Shown here piece after piece: positions 31,248-37,894 of a stretch of DNA of 41,937 nucleotides. A program made the translations under genes and the position numbers. The number at the start of each line of letters is the position of its first letter. Positions within the stretch are counted from its first letter, which is position 1. The notes beneath the pieces are model-generated. The model saw only the letters and a list, made by a program, of their open reading frames with translations. It did no database searches and had not been told where the DNA came from. Origin of the DNA: a virus; the IMG/VR virus record IMGVR_UViG_3300048999_000178, positions 1 through 41,937 of that record; one strand, 5' to 3'.

Positions 31248-31436
31248 ATGAGCAAGGTCAAAGACGCAGTGGTAACTCGCCCGACCGAGACCATCACCGG
31301 GATCGGCGGCGCCGGCGTCGTCTACGGGTTCCTCACGCAGGCGGGCGTCTCCTCGGTCGTCTCCGCGCTGGTCGGCGTGGCGATCGCCTTCGTCCCGGCC
31401 GCCGTATCCGCGGTAGTCGACGAGATCCGCGGCTAG
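31248..31436 (+). CDS. Small hydrophobic protein, holin-like
   Basis: 62 aa, ATG with GAAGGAG at the right distance (6-7 bp). Residues about 15-58 are Gly/Ala/Val-rich and hydrophobic (ITGIGGAGVVYGFLTQAGVSSVVSALVGVAIAFVPAAVSAVV), enough for two membrane helices; charged ends. Immediately after the endolysin, a usual place for a holin, so a holin candidate beside the one at 29351. Confidence 0.6.
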   Translation: MSKVKDAVVTRPTETITGIGGAGVVYGFLTQAGVSSVVSALVGVAIAFVPAAVSAVVDEIRG

Positions 31437-31460
31437 CCCCAAACGACAGGAGGTAACAAG

Positions 31461-31640
31461 GTGTCCAAGAAAACCGACAAACCAGTGCTCGAGGTCCGAG
31501 AGAACGCAGACGGCACCTTCGTCTACGTCACCCTTTCCCAGGACCCCGAAGCACCCGCCGAAGTCGTCACGACCTCGAAGGCCTACGGGACCCGCAAAGA
31601 GGCCGAGGCGGCGATGGCAGAGGCCGAGGACGCGGCCTGA
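31461..31640 (+). CDS. 59-aa DUF1508-like protein
   Basis: GTG start behind a near-perfect Shine-Dalgarno (AGGAGGTAACAAG-GTG). The pattern of strand-strand-helix (EVRENADGTFVYVTLSQ...VVTTSKAYGTRKEAEAAMAEAEDA) resembles the DUF1508/YegP repeat (DGxFxxxL....SxxYxSKAxAExAI). Role unknown. Stop overlaps the next ATG. Confidence 0.6.
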   Translation: MSKKTDKPVLEVRENADGTFVYVTLSQDPEAPAEVVTTSKAYGTRKEAEAAMAEAEDAA

Positions 31641-31852
31641 TGACCAGGCTGACTGCGGCGGCTCGGAGCAAGCTGAAGCCGTCGCAGTTCGCCGGACCAG
31701 GACGGTCCTATCCGATCCCCGACGCGCAGCACGCCGCCGACGCCAAGGCCCGGGCGAAACAGGCGCTCGAGGCGGGGCGGATATCGAAAGCCCAGTACGA
31801 GCGCATCGTCGCGGCGGCCAACCGGGTGCTGCTGAAGAAGTCCCTCTCCTGA
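31640..31852 (+). CDS. 70-aa DUF6582-like protein
   Basis: ATG in a TGATG overlap. LTAAARSKLKPSQFAGPGRSYPIPDAQHAADAKARAKQ is the recognisable N-terminal pattern of a widespread small phage-associated family (AxxRxxLPxSxFAGPxRSYPIPDxxHAxxAxxR), which I know as DUF6582. Role unknown. Last gene of the rightward late block; no clear terminator hairpin was found after it. Confidence 0.65.
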   Translation: MTRLTAAARSKLKPSQFAGPGRSYPIPDAQHAADAKARAKQALEAGRISKAQYERIVAAANRVLLKKSLS

Positions 31853-31951
31853 CTACTAACGCAGGGATTTCTAAGTAAGCGCTTGTTCTATGGATCGAGT
31901 CTCATCTGACGTTCAGGATTGCTGCGGCCACCGGACAAAGGAGTCTCGATC

Positions 31952-32149
31952 ATGTCGCTCGGCCATCTGCAGGCAGCCGCCTACTTCGCTCTCTGCGCGC
32001 TCCACGAAAGCGACCCGGGCGCCGAGACAGCAGAGCTCAGGAACGCTCGCCTGTCGCTGCATCAGCGCCTCGGGGATCTGCCAGCGCCGCGGCGACCTCA
32101 GCCGGGTCATGCGGATCTTCGGCTCGTGTGTCCGTCGCCTTCCCCATGA
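31952..32149 (+). CDS. Possible small protein converging on the repressor gene
   Basis: 65 aa, ATG 8 bp after AAAGGAG. The first 40 residues look natural (LGHLQAAAYFALCALHESDPGAETAELRNARLSLHQRL), but the last third is Pro/Arg-rich and overlaps the 3' end of the oppositely directed repressor by about 110 bp. Either a real gene with a convergent overlap, or one truncated when the lysogeny module was placed here. Confidence 0.4.
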   Translation: MSLGHLQAAAYFALCALHESDPGAETAELRNARLSLHQRLGDLPAPRRPQPGHADLRLVCPSPSP

Positions 32150-32474
32150 CCTCTTCGTAGCGGGCGAGGTTGTGCATCGCCTGCTTGAAGGTGATCGGCT
32201 CGAGTTGCCGCCGCTCGTCGCCGACGATGTCGAAGGCGTGGACGACCTGCCATAGCCGGTACTCGGCGAAGGTCTCCGGGGCAACGCCGAGGGCTGCGGC
32301 GACTGCCTTTAGGTGGACCGGGAGGGGTCGCGTCTCGCCTCGGAAGACCCGGTTCAACGTTGGGAATCCCGGTGCTCCGTGGTTGGCGGCGCGTCTAGCT
32401 ACCTCACGTTGGCTGATGCCCTGCAACTCGCGGAGCCTCTCGAACGTCTCCGCGAACGGCTGCGTGCTCTTCAT
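32037..32474 (-). CDS. XRE-family immunity repressor
   Basis: 145 aa, leftward. ATG at 32474 with GGAG 5 bp upstream on the minus strand. Helix-turn-helix about residues 8-60 (FERLRELQGISQREVARRA....GFPTLNRVFRGETRPLPVHLKAVAAALGVAPETFAEYRLW), then a C-terminal region that could mediate dimer formation; no LexA-type peptidase motif is visible. Divergent from a Cro-like gene, with dyad and repeat elements between, the standard layout of a temperate switch. It should keep the lytic promoter closed in a lysogen. Confidence 0.75.
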   Translation of the reverse strand: MKSTQPFAETFERLRELQGISQREVARRAANHGAPGFPTLNRVFRGETRPLPVHLKAVAAALGVAPETFAEYRLWQVVHAFDIVGDERRQLEPITFKQAMHNLARYEEVMGKATDTRAEDPHDPAEVAAALADPRGADAATGERS

Positions 32475-32499
32475 GGCTTCTCCGGTGTCGCATTGGGGA

Positions 32500-32560
32500 T
32501 AGGGGAAACACGAGGTGCGACGCCTCGTGCAGGTTGTGCTGCATCTGGCCTAGGGGAAAC
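32500..32560. promoter_or_regulatory. Operator-like dyad and direct repeats of the lysogeny switch
   Basis: A 21-bp dyad CACGAGG-N7-CCTCGTG lies at 32509-32529, flanked by two exact copies of TAGGGGAAAC at 32500-32509 and 32551-32560, 51 bp apart (about five helical turns). A second palindrome, CACATGTG, is at 32572-32579. All fall between the divergent repressor and Cro-like genes, so they are the best candidates for repressor/Cro binding. Confidence 0.55.
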
Positions 32561-32580
32561 GTACTCCGATTCACATGTGT

Positions 32581-32609
32581 TTGCGAATGTCCACCGGGTG
32601 TGTTTTACT
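32581..32609 (+). promoter_or_regulatory. Rightward early lytic promoter (pR-like)
   Basis: TTGCGA 32581-32586, 17-bp spacer, TTTACT 32604-32609, a fair sigma70-type match in an A/T-richer gap. Predicted start lies just before ATG32621, so this message would also have almost no leader. The CACATGTG palindrome abuts the -35, well placed for repression. Confidence 0.5.
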
Positions 32610-32620
32610 GCGTGTGTCGC

Positions 32621-32842
32621 ATGACCGCCAACCACCAGACAGACCTGAGCGCCATTCTGCAGGGCCGGAAAATGACCGGCAAAGCGCTTGCTCATGCGAT
32701 TGACGCCACCGAATCTCAGGTCTCCAACTACCGTCGCGGCCTGCGACCCTCGCCGAGTCGCGCTAGACAGATATCTGAGGCTCTAGGGCTGTCCGCAGAC
32801 GAGATTGATGCCCTTGGATGGGACACCGAGGAGGCCGCATGA
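32621..32842 (+). CDS. Cro-like HTH protein
   Basis: 73 aa. XRE-type helix-turn-helix: LSAILQGRKMTGKALAHAIDATESQVSNYRRGLRPSPSRARQISEALGLSADEI. First gene of the rightward lytic operon, divergent from the repressor. Likely the early antirepressive Cro-type regulator. ATGA overlap with the Rad52-like gene. Confidence 0.7.
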   Translation: MTANHQTDLSAILQGRKMTGKALAHAIDATESQVSNYRRGLRPSPSRARQISEALGLSADEIDALGWDTEEAA

Positions 32843-33600
32843 CCGATCAGCTGACTGCCGACCAGGCGACATTCCCGGTCGACTCCTACAGGGATGCGGC
32901 GCCGCACCTTCGCCGTCCCTTCGCCCGCAGCGCCGTGAAGTTCAAGATCGTCGGCGGCAACACCGTCGCCGCCTTCATCGACGCCCGGCTCGTCATCGAG
33001 CGTCTGAACCTCGTGGTCCCGCATCTCTGGTTCGACGAGTACGAGACGGTTCCCGGCGGCCTGCTCTGCAAGTTGACCGTCGATGGGATCTCGCGCATCG
33101 ACATCGGCACCGGCTACGCGAACAACGCGAAAGGGCTGCGGTCCGATTCCTTCAAACGGGCGGCCGTCAAATTCGGCGTCGGCGTCTCGCTCTACGCGAT
33201 CCCCTCCGTCGCGATCGACTCGCAGTACACGACGAAGCAGGGCAAGTCGACTCTGATCACCGGCGCGGGGATGAAACACCTGCGCGACCGCTACGAAGGC
33301 TGGTTGGAGAACTTCGGCGTGAAGAACTTCGGCGATGTGCTCGACCACGGCGACTCGGAGGACGCCGCCGGCGACGTGGAGGCCGAGGAGGGCGCGCTCG
33401 CCGAGCCGGACGCTCCAGCCGAGGATCCGCCACTCGACACCGGCGAGGCACTGGCGCTCGTCGCGCGGGCGGAAGAACTGGCGAAGACGGTCCCGGCGAA
33501 GACGCTTCCGCCCGCAGCCTTCAAACGGCAGCTGGCGAGCGCCCGGCCCTCGATCGAGAGCCTCGAGCTGCTGGTCTCCAGCCTGGAGGAGCTCCAGTGA
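32839..33600 (+). CDS. Rad52/22-like single-strand annealing protein
   Basis: 253 aa, ATG in an ATGA overlap. Residues about 10-135 carry the Rad52 fold pattern (FKIVGGNTVAAFIDARLVIERLNLVVPHLWFDEY; RSDSFKRAAVKFGVGVSLYAIP), the DxxKRAxxxFGxxxxLY stretch being characteristic. The C-terminus has an acidic linker and a short helical domain. Anneals complementary strands during phage recombination and pairs with the nuclease two genes on. Confidence 0.78.
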   Translation: MTDQLTADQATFPVDSYRDAAPHLRRPFARSAVKFKIVGGNTVAAFIDARLVIERLNLVVPHLWFDEYETVPGGLLCKLTVDGISRIDIGTGYANNAKGLRSDSFKRAAVKFGVGVSLYAIPSVAIDSQYTTKQGKSTLITGAGMKHLRDRYEGWLENFGVKNFGDVLDHGDSEDAAGDVEAEEGALAEPDAPAEDPPLDTGEALALVARAEELAKTVPAKTLPPAAFKRQLASARPSIESLELLVSSLEELQ

Positions 33601-33767
33601 GTCCCGCCGTCGTCATCGTCATCGCGCTGATCGTCGCCGTGCTCTTCCTCTGGGGCGACCGGGAAATGCGTGAGGCCGAGCGGGAGCGGCAGGGACGGTA
33701 TGAGGCTGAAGCCCGCGCGGACGCCTTCGAGTCGCTCTTCCTCGAAGAGGCGCGGGAAAAGCTGTGA
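33597..33767 (+). CDS. 56-aa membrane-anchored peptide within the recombination operon
   Basis: GTG start (GTGA overlap), stop overlapping the next GTG. N-terminal membrane helix (PAVVIVIALIVAVLFLWG) followed by a charged amphipathic helix (DREMREAERERQGRYEAEARADAFESLF). Coupled at both ends between annealing protein and nuclease. Function unknown; it could tether recombination to the membrane or be a small toxin or inhibitor. Confidence 0.6.
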   Translation: MSPAVVIVIALIVAVLFLWGDREMREAERERQGRYEAEARADAFESLFLEEAREKL

Positions 33768-34891
33768 CCGTCACCGTCCCCGAGACCCTGCGGCAGACGC
33801 TGCTCTCCCAGCACGACAAGTGCCCGCACGCGGCGTGGCTGTCGATGAAGTACCCCGACCGCCAGACCCATGCGATGACCCGCGGCACGGTCCTGCACCT
33901 CGTCGTCGAGCGCGGTATCGAGATGCTGATCGATAACGGCGAGACGACGCTGCCCGGCGACATGGCGACCTCGCTCGCCGACGACCTCATGGCCGAGCAC
34001 CCCGAGTGGGTGCTGTCGACGGCCGAGCAGGACGTCGTCCGTCTCTGCGCCTGGAACTGGGCAGAGGCCTTCCTCTTCGATCCCGAGGCCTTCCTCGGCT
34101 GCGAGATCCCGATGCAGATCGAGCTCTGCGGCTGGACGGTCACCGGGACGATCGACCTCGCCGAAGCCCAGGGCGAAACCCTCTACCTGCGCGACAACAA
34201 AACGTCCCTCGCGATCAAAAAGCCGGACGAGATGCGGCGCGTCTTCCAGGGTCAGCTGTACGCCCTGCTCATGATGTTCGGCCACCACGCCGAGACCGGC
34301 GCCCAGATGGGAACGGGTCTCAACCACGTCTGGTTCTACGAGGAGTACCCGCGCTACCGGACCGAGGAGGGCGGCATCGTCAAACGCGAAGCCGACTGGT
34401 CGCGCGCCGAGATCTTCCAGTTCAAACGGTCCCTCGAAAGGAACCTGCTCGCCTTCGAGCGGTCGATGCAGACCGACGAGTGGCCGGCTCGCGACGGCTC
34501 CTGGTGCTCGACCTGCCCGTCGCCGACCGAGTGCCCGATCCCCGAGCGCCTACGGGAGATCCCCGACGTCGCCACGGCCGAGGATGCGCTCGACGCCTTC
34601 AGCAAGAAGCTCGCCAACGAACGGGAGAGCCGCCGCCTGCAGTCGGGCCTGCGCGGCTGGGTCGAGGAGCACGGCCCGATCTTCACCGGCGACCTCGCCT
34701 TCGATGCCCACGTCTCCGACGTGCGGAAGGTCAAGGACTGGGAGATCTTGCTCCGCGCGATCAAATGGTCGGCGAGCGATCCCGAGCACCGGGAGTTCGT
34801 CCTGACCGAGCACGTCGACTTCCACAAGCAGACGAAGTTCGCGAAGCGCAAGCAGACCCCCGATGAGTTGGAGGAACACAGTGGCGAGTGA
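33764..34891 (+). CDS. PD-(D/E)XK nuclease, Cas4/RecB-like, probable Fe-S protein
   Basis: 375 aa, GTG in a GTGA overlap. Nuclease core: GTVLHLVVERGIE (motif I helix, His), TGTIDLAEAQGETLYLRDNKTS (GxxDxx...DxK, about 125-147), and the QxxxY helix FQGQLYALLMMF. Cysteines at CPHAAW near residue 20 and WCSTCPSPTECPIP near 245-258 fit the four-Cys iron-sulfur cluster of Cas4/AddB-type nucleases. As in other phages, it likely acts as the exonuclease partner of the Rad52-like protein. C-terminal 100 residues are an extra domain. Confidence 0.8.
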   Translation: MTVTVPETLRQTLLSQHDKCPHAAWLSMKYPDRQTHAMTRGTVLHLVVERGIEMLIDNGETTLPGDMATSLADDLMAEHPEWVLSTAEQDVVRLCAWNWAEAFLFDPEAFLGCEIPMQIELCGWTVTGTIDLAEAQGETLYLRDNKTSLAIKKPDEMRRVFQGQLYALLMMFGHHAETGAQMGTGLNHVWFYEEYPRYRTEEGGIVKREADWSRAEIFQFKRSLERNLLAFERSMQTDEWPARDGSWCSTCPSPTECPIPERLREIPDVATAEDALDAFSKKLANERESRRLQSGLRGWVEEHGPIFTGDLAFDAHVSDVRKVKDWEILLRAIKWSASDPEHREFVLTEHVDFHKQTKFAKRKQTPDELEEHSGE

Positions 34892-35114
34892 GCACCCCGA
34901 GCGGCCACGGTCCGTGGTCACGAAGAAGTCCGACGCCTGGATCGAGATCCCCGCCGAAACGCCGGAGGGCTACGACATCGGCGCGATCCAGCTGCGGCCG
35001 GGGACCGATGAGACGAAGGTCCAGATCCGGCCGCTCCCGATGCACGACGCAGTGGTCTCCTTCGCCGACCTGGAAGCCGGTCTCGACCTGATCCGAAAGG
35101 AGCACGCACGATGA
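34881..35114 (+). CDS. Hypothetical early protein
   Basis: 77 aa from GTG34881, 6 bp after GGAGG; an in-frame ATG at 34863 precedes the ribosome site and is less likely. Beta-rich (DAWIEIPAETPEGYDIGAIQLRPGTDETKVQIRPLPMHDAVVSF), then a helix. No family recognised. Last bases overlap the next ATG. Confidence 0.55.
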   Translation: MASEHPERPRSVVTKKSDAWIEIPAETPEGYDIGAIQLRPGTDETKVQIRPLPMHDAVVSFADLEAGLDLIRKEHAR

Positions 35115-35284
35115 CTCGCACGGCGATACTGACTCCGAACAGCGACTACACGCGGCGGCTCGAATCGATCACGAGGCTGGCGGAAGCCGCAGCCCTCAGC
35201 GGCCTCGGCAACGAGGCGCGCGAGGCCATCGAAACGCTGGTGGCGCGCGAGTGCGAAGCGCTGAGGGCTGGGGTGCTCCGATGA
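35111..35284 (+). CDS. 57-aa hypothetical helical protein
   Basis: ATG in an ATGA overlap upstream; stop overlaps the next ATG. Sequence: TPNSDYTRRLESITRLAEAA then an Ala/Glu-rich helix to ...ECEALRAGVLR. Coupled on both sides, which supports it in spite of its size. No family recognised. Confidence 0.5.
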   Translation: MTRTAILTPNSDYTRRLESITRLAEAAALSGLGNEAREAIETLVARECEALRAGVLR

Positions 35285-35631
35285 ACGAGCCACGCTTCGA
35301 GGCGCTGATCTCTCGCGTCGTAACCAACGGTGACGGGGATTGCTGGACCTTTGAAGGAAGCAGGCAGTCACAGGGTTACGGCCGTGTGCGTCTGCGCGAC
35401 AACGAGCAACTGGCGCACCGTGTCGCCTACGAGGAGTTCGTCGGGCCGATCCCAGACGGCCTGGAGCTTGACCACCTTTGCCGGAATCGGAACTGTTGCA
35501 ATCCCGACCACTTGGAGCCGGTAAGCCACCGGGAGAACGTTCGTAGGGGATCACCGGTCAGGTCAACGGCTCCCGCGAACGCGCCAAGACCCATTGTCCG
35601 AGGGGGCACGCCTATGCCGGGGACAACCTGA
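35281..35631 (+). CDS. HNH endonuclease, disrupted by a frameshift near its C-terminus
   Basis: HNH-type homing-like endonuclease. N-terminal ~90 residues are intact: CWTFEGSRQSQGYGRVRLRD, then AHRVAYEEFVGPIPDGLELDHLCRNRNCCNPDHLEPVSHRENVRRG, with the HNH metal site (D-H, N-C-C-N, H-L). After RRG the frame yields an unrelated Pro/Thr tail and stops at 35631. In the -1 frame from the GGGG at 35546-35549, the expected zinc C-terminus continues (see next entry). So the gene is broken by an indel, by a sequence error, or it is shifted during translation. Confidence 0.75.
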   Translation: MNEPRFEALISRVVTNGDGDCWTFEGSRQSQGYGRVRLRDNEQLAHRVAYEEFVGPIPDGLELDHLCRNRNCCNPDHLEPVSHRENVRRGSPVRSTAPANAPRPIVRGGTPMPGTT

Positions 35632-35720
35632 TCACGAGACTGAACGGCTCTAGACGGTGCCGAACCTGCGAACGGGCCCGTCTTCGCCGTCACGAACTCG
35701 CTTCGCGGGGGTCGCAATGA
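35546..35720 (+). pseudogene. C-terminal part of the HNH gene in the -1 frame
   Basis: From the GGGG run the -1 frame reads GITGQVNGSRERAKTHCPRGHAY... and RRCRTCERAR, the CPxGHxY and CxxC motifs that normally close HNH proteins of this group, and ends at TGA35718-35720. That stop overlaps ATG35717 of the next gene (ATGA), as everywhere else in this operon, so this frame is the ancestral end of the gene. Confidence 0.65.
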
Positions 35721-36040
35721 ACACGCCGAAGTTCGTGGTCTTCCCGGAGAAGGTCTCCGGTCACGCATCGACCTACCTCGGCGAACCTGAGCAGCGCGAG
35801 CGGCTGACCGGCCAGTTCGTCTGGCACTACCAGGACGGCAACGGAAGGCTGACTCACGACGGGGGAGAGGCATTCACCCGGCGGGAGGACGCGCATCGCT
35901 CGATCAAGGGCGTGGCCTACGACTACGCGATCCTCTTCGGGCACACCCCGGCCGCGGCGAAGGTGCTGGCCGAGAAGGTGACGATCGTCGATCTCGACGA
36001 GAACGGCGACGTGATCGAGCCGGAGCCGAAGGACGACTGA
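35717..36040 (+). CDS. Hypothetical early protein
   Basis: 107 aa, ATG overlapping the stop of the shifted HNH frame. Mixed alpha/beta (KFVVFPEKVSGHASTYLGEPEQRERLTGQFVWHYQDGNG), helix, and acidic C-terminus (VDLDENGDVIEPEPKDD). No family recognised. Confidence 0.55.
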   Translation: MNTPKFVVFPEKVSGHASTYLGEPEQRERLTGQFVWHYQDGNGRLTHDGGEAFTRREDAHRSIKGVAYDYAILFGHTPAAAKVLAEKVTIVDLDENGDVIEPEPKDD

Positions 36041-36258
36041 TGGGGCAGGTGGTCCACGTCGACTTCGGCGGCCGCGAGCCGCTGCTCACCCGGCGGCAAC
36101 TCGCGGCCGAGCTTCGCTGCTCGATGGGCCACATCGAAAACCTCGAGCGACGCGGCCTCCCATTCGACACACGGGGGCGCCGCAAGGTCTATAAGGAGAC
36201 GGCGGTCCGGAACTGGATGGACCGCTCAGACAGAAAGGGAATTGCTCATGTCGGATAA
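36040..36258 (+). CDS. xis: Excisionase / MerR-like small HTH protein
   Basis: 72 aa, ATG in a TGATG overlap; its end overlaps the integrase start. LLTRRQLAAELRCSMGHIENLERRGLPFDTRGRRKVYKETAVRNWM is the winged-helix pattern of HTH_17/excisionase proteins. Together with its place right before int, it is the likely recombination directionality factor; a transcription role is not excluded. Confidence 0.65.
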   Translation: MGQVVHVDFGGREPLLTRRQLAAELRCSMGHIENLERRGLPFDTRGRRKVYKETAVRNWMDRSDRKGIAHVG

Positions 36259-37390
36259 GGGTCGCGGTCGGCGCTACGGCGTCAAGCCACGCGGCAGGAA
36301 GTTCGTCGCGAATCCGTACATCCCGGCGCTGGGGAAGACCTTCTGGGTCGGCACCTTCGCCGACGAAGACGAGGCGATCCGCGCCGCCATCGCGAAGATC
36401 GACGAGCTCGCCCGGATCGCACCGTCGAAGGAGACCGTCGAGTCCTTCATCGATCGCTGGCTGACCGACTACCCGCGGCCGAAGACATCGACCAACGAGC
36501 ACTACGGCTACATGGCGAAGCATCTGAAGAACCAGTCGGGCTCCAAGCTCCTCCGCGAGTTCACCCGGCTCGACGCGCGACGGTTCGCCAAGAGCAAACC
36601 CGGCGCCGCCCGGGCGATGCGCGCGATGTTCAGCGACGCGCGCGACGAGGGGCTGATCGAGACCAACCCGTTCCTCGGCCTGAAGATCACCGGGGAGGGA
36701 CGGGCCCAACGGCGCGCCGCCTTCGAGGTCCTGTCGGTGGCCGACGTCGAACGGCTCGCCGCGATCGCGGCCGACGCCTTCCCGGAACGCGGCGTCGACC
36801 ACCTGGTCACCTTCGCCGCCTACACGGGGATGCGCGGGGGCGAGATCTTCGGCCTCGAGTGGTCCGAAGTCGACTTCGGGCGCAGCGAGATACGGGTCGC
36901 ACGGCAGATCCACAAGCGCCGCTGCACGCTGCCGAAGAACGGCGAGCCGCGGACGATCATCCTGCCGCCGCCGGCCGCCGCGGCACTCCGGCAACTCGAC
37001 CACTACAAGCCGATCACGATGGCCGACGAGACCGGCAAGGAACGGCCGTTCGACCTGGTCTTCCGCAACAAGGACTTCGGACCACTGACGGCCGGGTCGC
37101 TCAACGGCGTCTGGTCGCCGGTCCGCGTCGCCTTCGGCCGCCCCGACCTGCGTTTCCACGAGCTCCGGCACTTTTGCGCCACCTATCTGCTGGAGCGGTT
37201 TCGGGCCGCCGGCGCGGAGGGATCCTCGGATGTGGCCAAACAGTTGGGCCACACCGACGACGGCGTGCTGGTCCGCGACCGCTACGGCCACACCGACGAC
37301 GATCTCGCCCGCGAGCGGCTGAAGAAGCTCTTCGACGAGCCGACCCCGCTGCACGGGGTGGAGGACGACGAGGAGGCCGCTAATGGCTGA
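36248..37390 (+). CDS. int: Tyrosine-family site-specific integrase
   Basis: 380 aa from ATG36248, 6-7 bp after AAAGGGA. N-terminus: arm-binding-like region (about 1-50); then SAM-like core-binding domain (about 55-150, TVESFIDRWLTDY...). Catalytic domain from about 160 with R196 (YTGMRGGE), K230 (TLPKNGEPRT), H304 and R307 (FHELRHFC), H335 (KQLGHTDDG) and Y346 (RDRYGHT): all active-site residues present. The gene lies within the rightward early operon, with no terminator in front, so it may be transcribed with recombination genes. Confidence 0.92.
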   Translation: MSDKGRGRRYGVKPRGRKFVANPYIPALGKTFWVGTFADEDEAIRAAIAKIDELARIAPSKETVESFIDRWLTDYPRPKTSTNEHYGYMAKHLKNQSGSKLLREFTRLDARRFAKSKPGAARAMRAMFSDARDEGLIETNPFLGLKITGEGRAQRRAAFEVLSVADVERLAAIAADAFPERGVDHLVTFAAYTGMRGGEIFGLEWSEVDFGRSEIRVARQIHKRRCTLPKNGEPRTIILPPPAAAALRQLDHYKPITMADETGKERPFDLVFRNKDFGPLTAGSLNGVWSPVRVAFGRPDLRFHELRHFCATYLLERFRAAGAEGSSDVAKQLGHTDDGVLVRDRYGHTDDDLARERLKKLFDEPTPLHGVEDDEEAANG

Positions 37391-37664
37391 GCCGATCCAA
37401 GCCGACGGTTTCCGATTCGAGGTCGACCTTGCCGAAGGCGGGACCTGCGTCGCGCTGGGCATCGAGTCTCCGGAGGAGACCGGCGAAGTCCACTTCGATG
37501 AGGACGGCGCCCGCGAGCTCGGCCTTCGCCTCCTGAGCGCGGCGGGAGCCTTGAAGCAGCGGCGCGACATGTGGCGGCAGCTGGTCAACGGCATCACGAG
37601 CGCCGACCCGACCGTCGAAGGTGGCGGTCGTTCGAGTGCATCCTCTGAGCAGGTCGGTTCGTGA
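37383..37664 (+). CDS. Hypothetical protein after integrase
   Basis: 93 aa, overlapping the int stop by 8 bp. Beta-strand pattern (GFRFEVDLAEGGTCVALGIESPEETGEVHFDED), then helix (ARELGLRLLSAAGALKQRRDMWRQLVNGI) and a Ser/Gly tail. No family recognised; coupling to int suggests the same transcript. Confidence 0.55.
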   Translation: MAEPIQADGFRFEVDLAEGGTCVALGIESPEETGEVHFDEDGARELGLRLLSAAGALKQRRDMWRQLVNGITSADPTVEGGGRSSASSEQVGS

Positions 37665-37894
37665 TCCGCGCGGGCAAGCCATCGACGGTCGATCGCCGTC
37701 CTATCGGGGGCATAGGTCGTCCAGCGCTGGCTTCGCTCCACAGCGGGCCGTTCCGCGCCTGCGATAGGTCTCCGGCCACCGAAGGCCCTGGGCGGCCGTC
37801 AGGCCGTATACGCAGCGCTCTCATGGGCAGTCTCGTGGGCAGCGCGGTGTCTGGTTCTTGGCCGACACACTTCCGTACCGGGGGCGCCGCATGA
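37661..37894 (+). CDS. Doubtful Arg/Gly/Pro-rich open frame
   Basis: 77 aa. It begins with a GTGA overlap and ends with an ATGA overlap, which speaks for a gene, but the composition (IRAGKPSTVDRRPIGGIGRP...) is poor for a protein and the stretch also contains tandem repeats and a promoter-like element. It may equally be a non-coding attachment/regulatory region. Confidence 0.3.
   Translation: MIRAGKPSTVDRRPIGGIGRPALASLHSGPFRACDRSPATEGPGRPSGRIRSALMGSLVGSAVSGSWPTHFRTGGAA
37819..37842. repeat. Tandem 12-bp repeat (TCTCATGGGCAG / TCTCGTGGGCAG)
   Basis: Two adjacent 12-bp units, 37819-37830 and 37831-37842, differing at one base, 430 bp after the integrase gene. Repeats of this kind near int can be arm-type integrase sites or part of attP. 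No host copy is available here for comparison. Confidence 0.45.
37849..37869 (+). promoter_or_regulatory. Possible promoter element (GTCTG-N10-GACACA)
   Basis: GTCTG 37849-37853, 10 bp, GACACA 37864-37869, same spacing as the late elements, 21 bp before ATG37891, which has GGGGG as a weak ribosome site. Weaker hexamer than the others. Confidence 0.3.

Noticed and set aside
32170-32624. Forward open frames across the repressor and the operator region
   Set aside because: They cover the repressor gene in antisense and the operator gap; no ribosome sites, no recognisable product.
37819-37842. CRISPR-like repeat
   Set aside because: Only two adjacent 12-bp units without spacers; not a CRISPR array.
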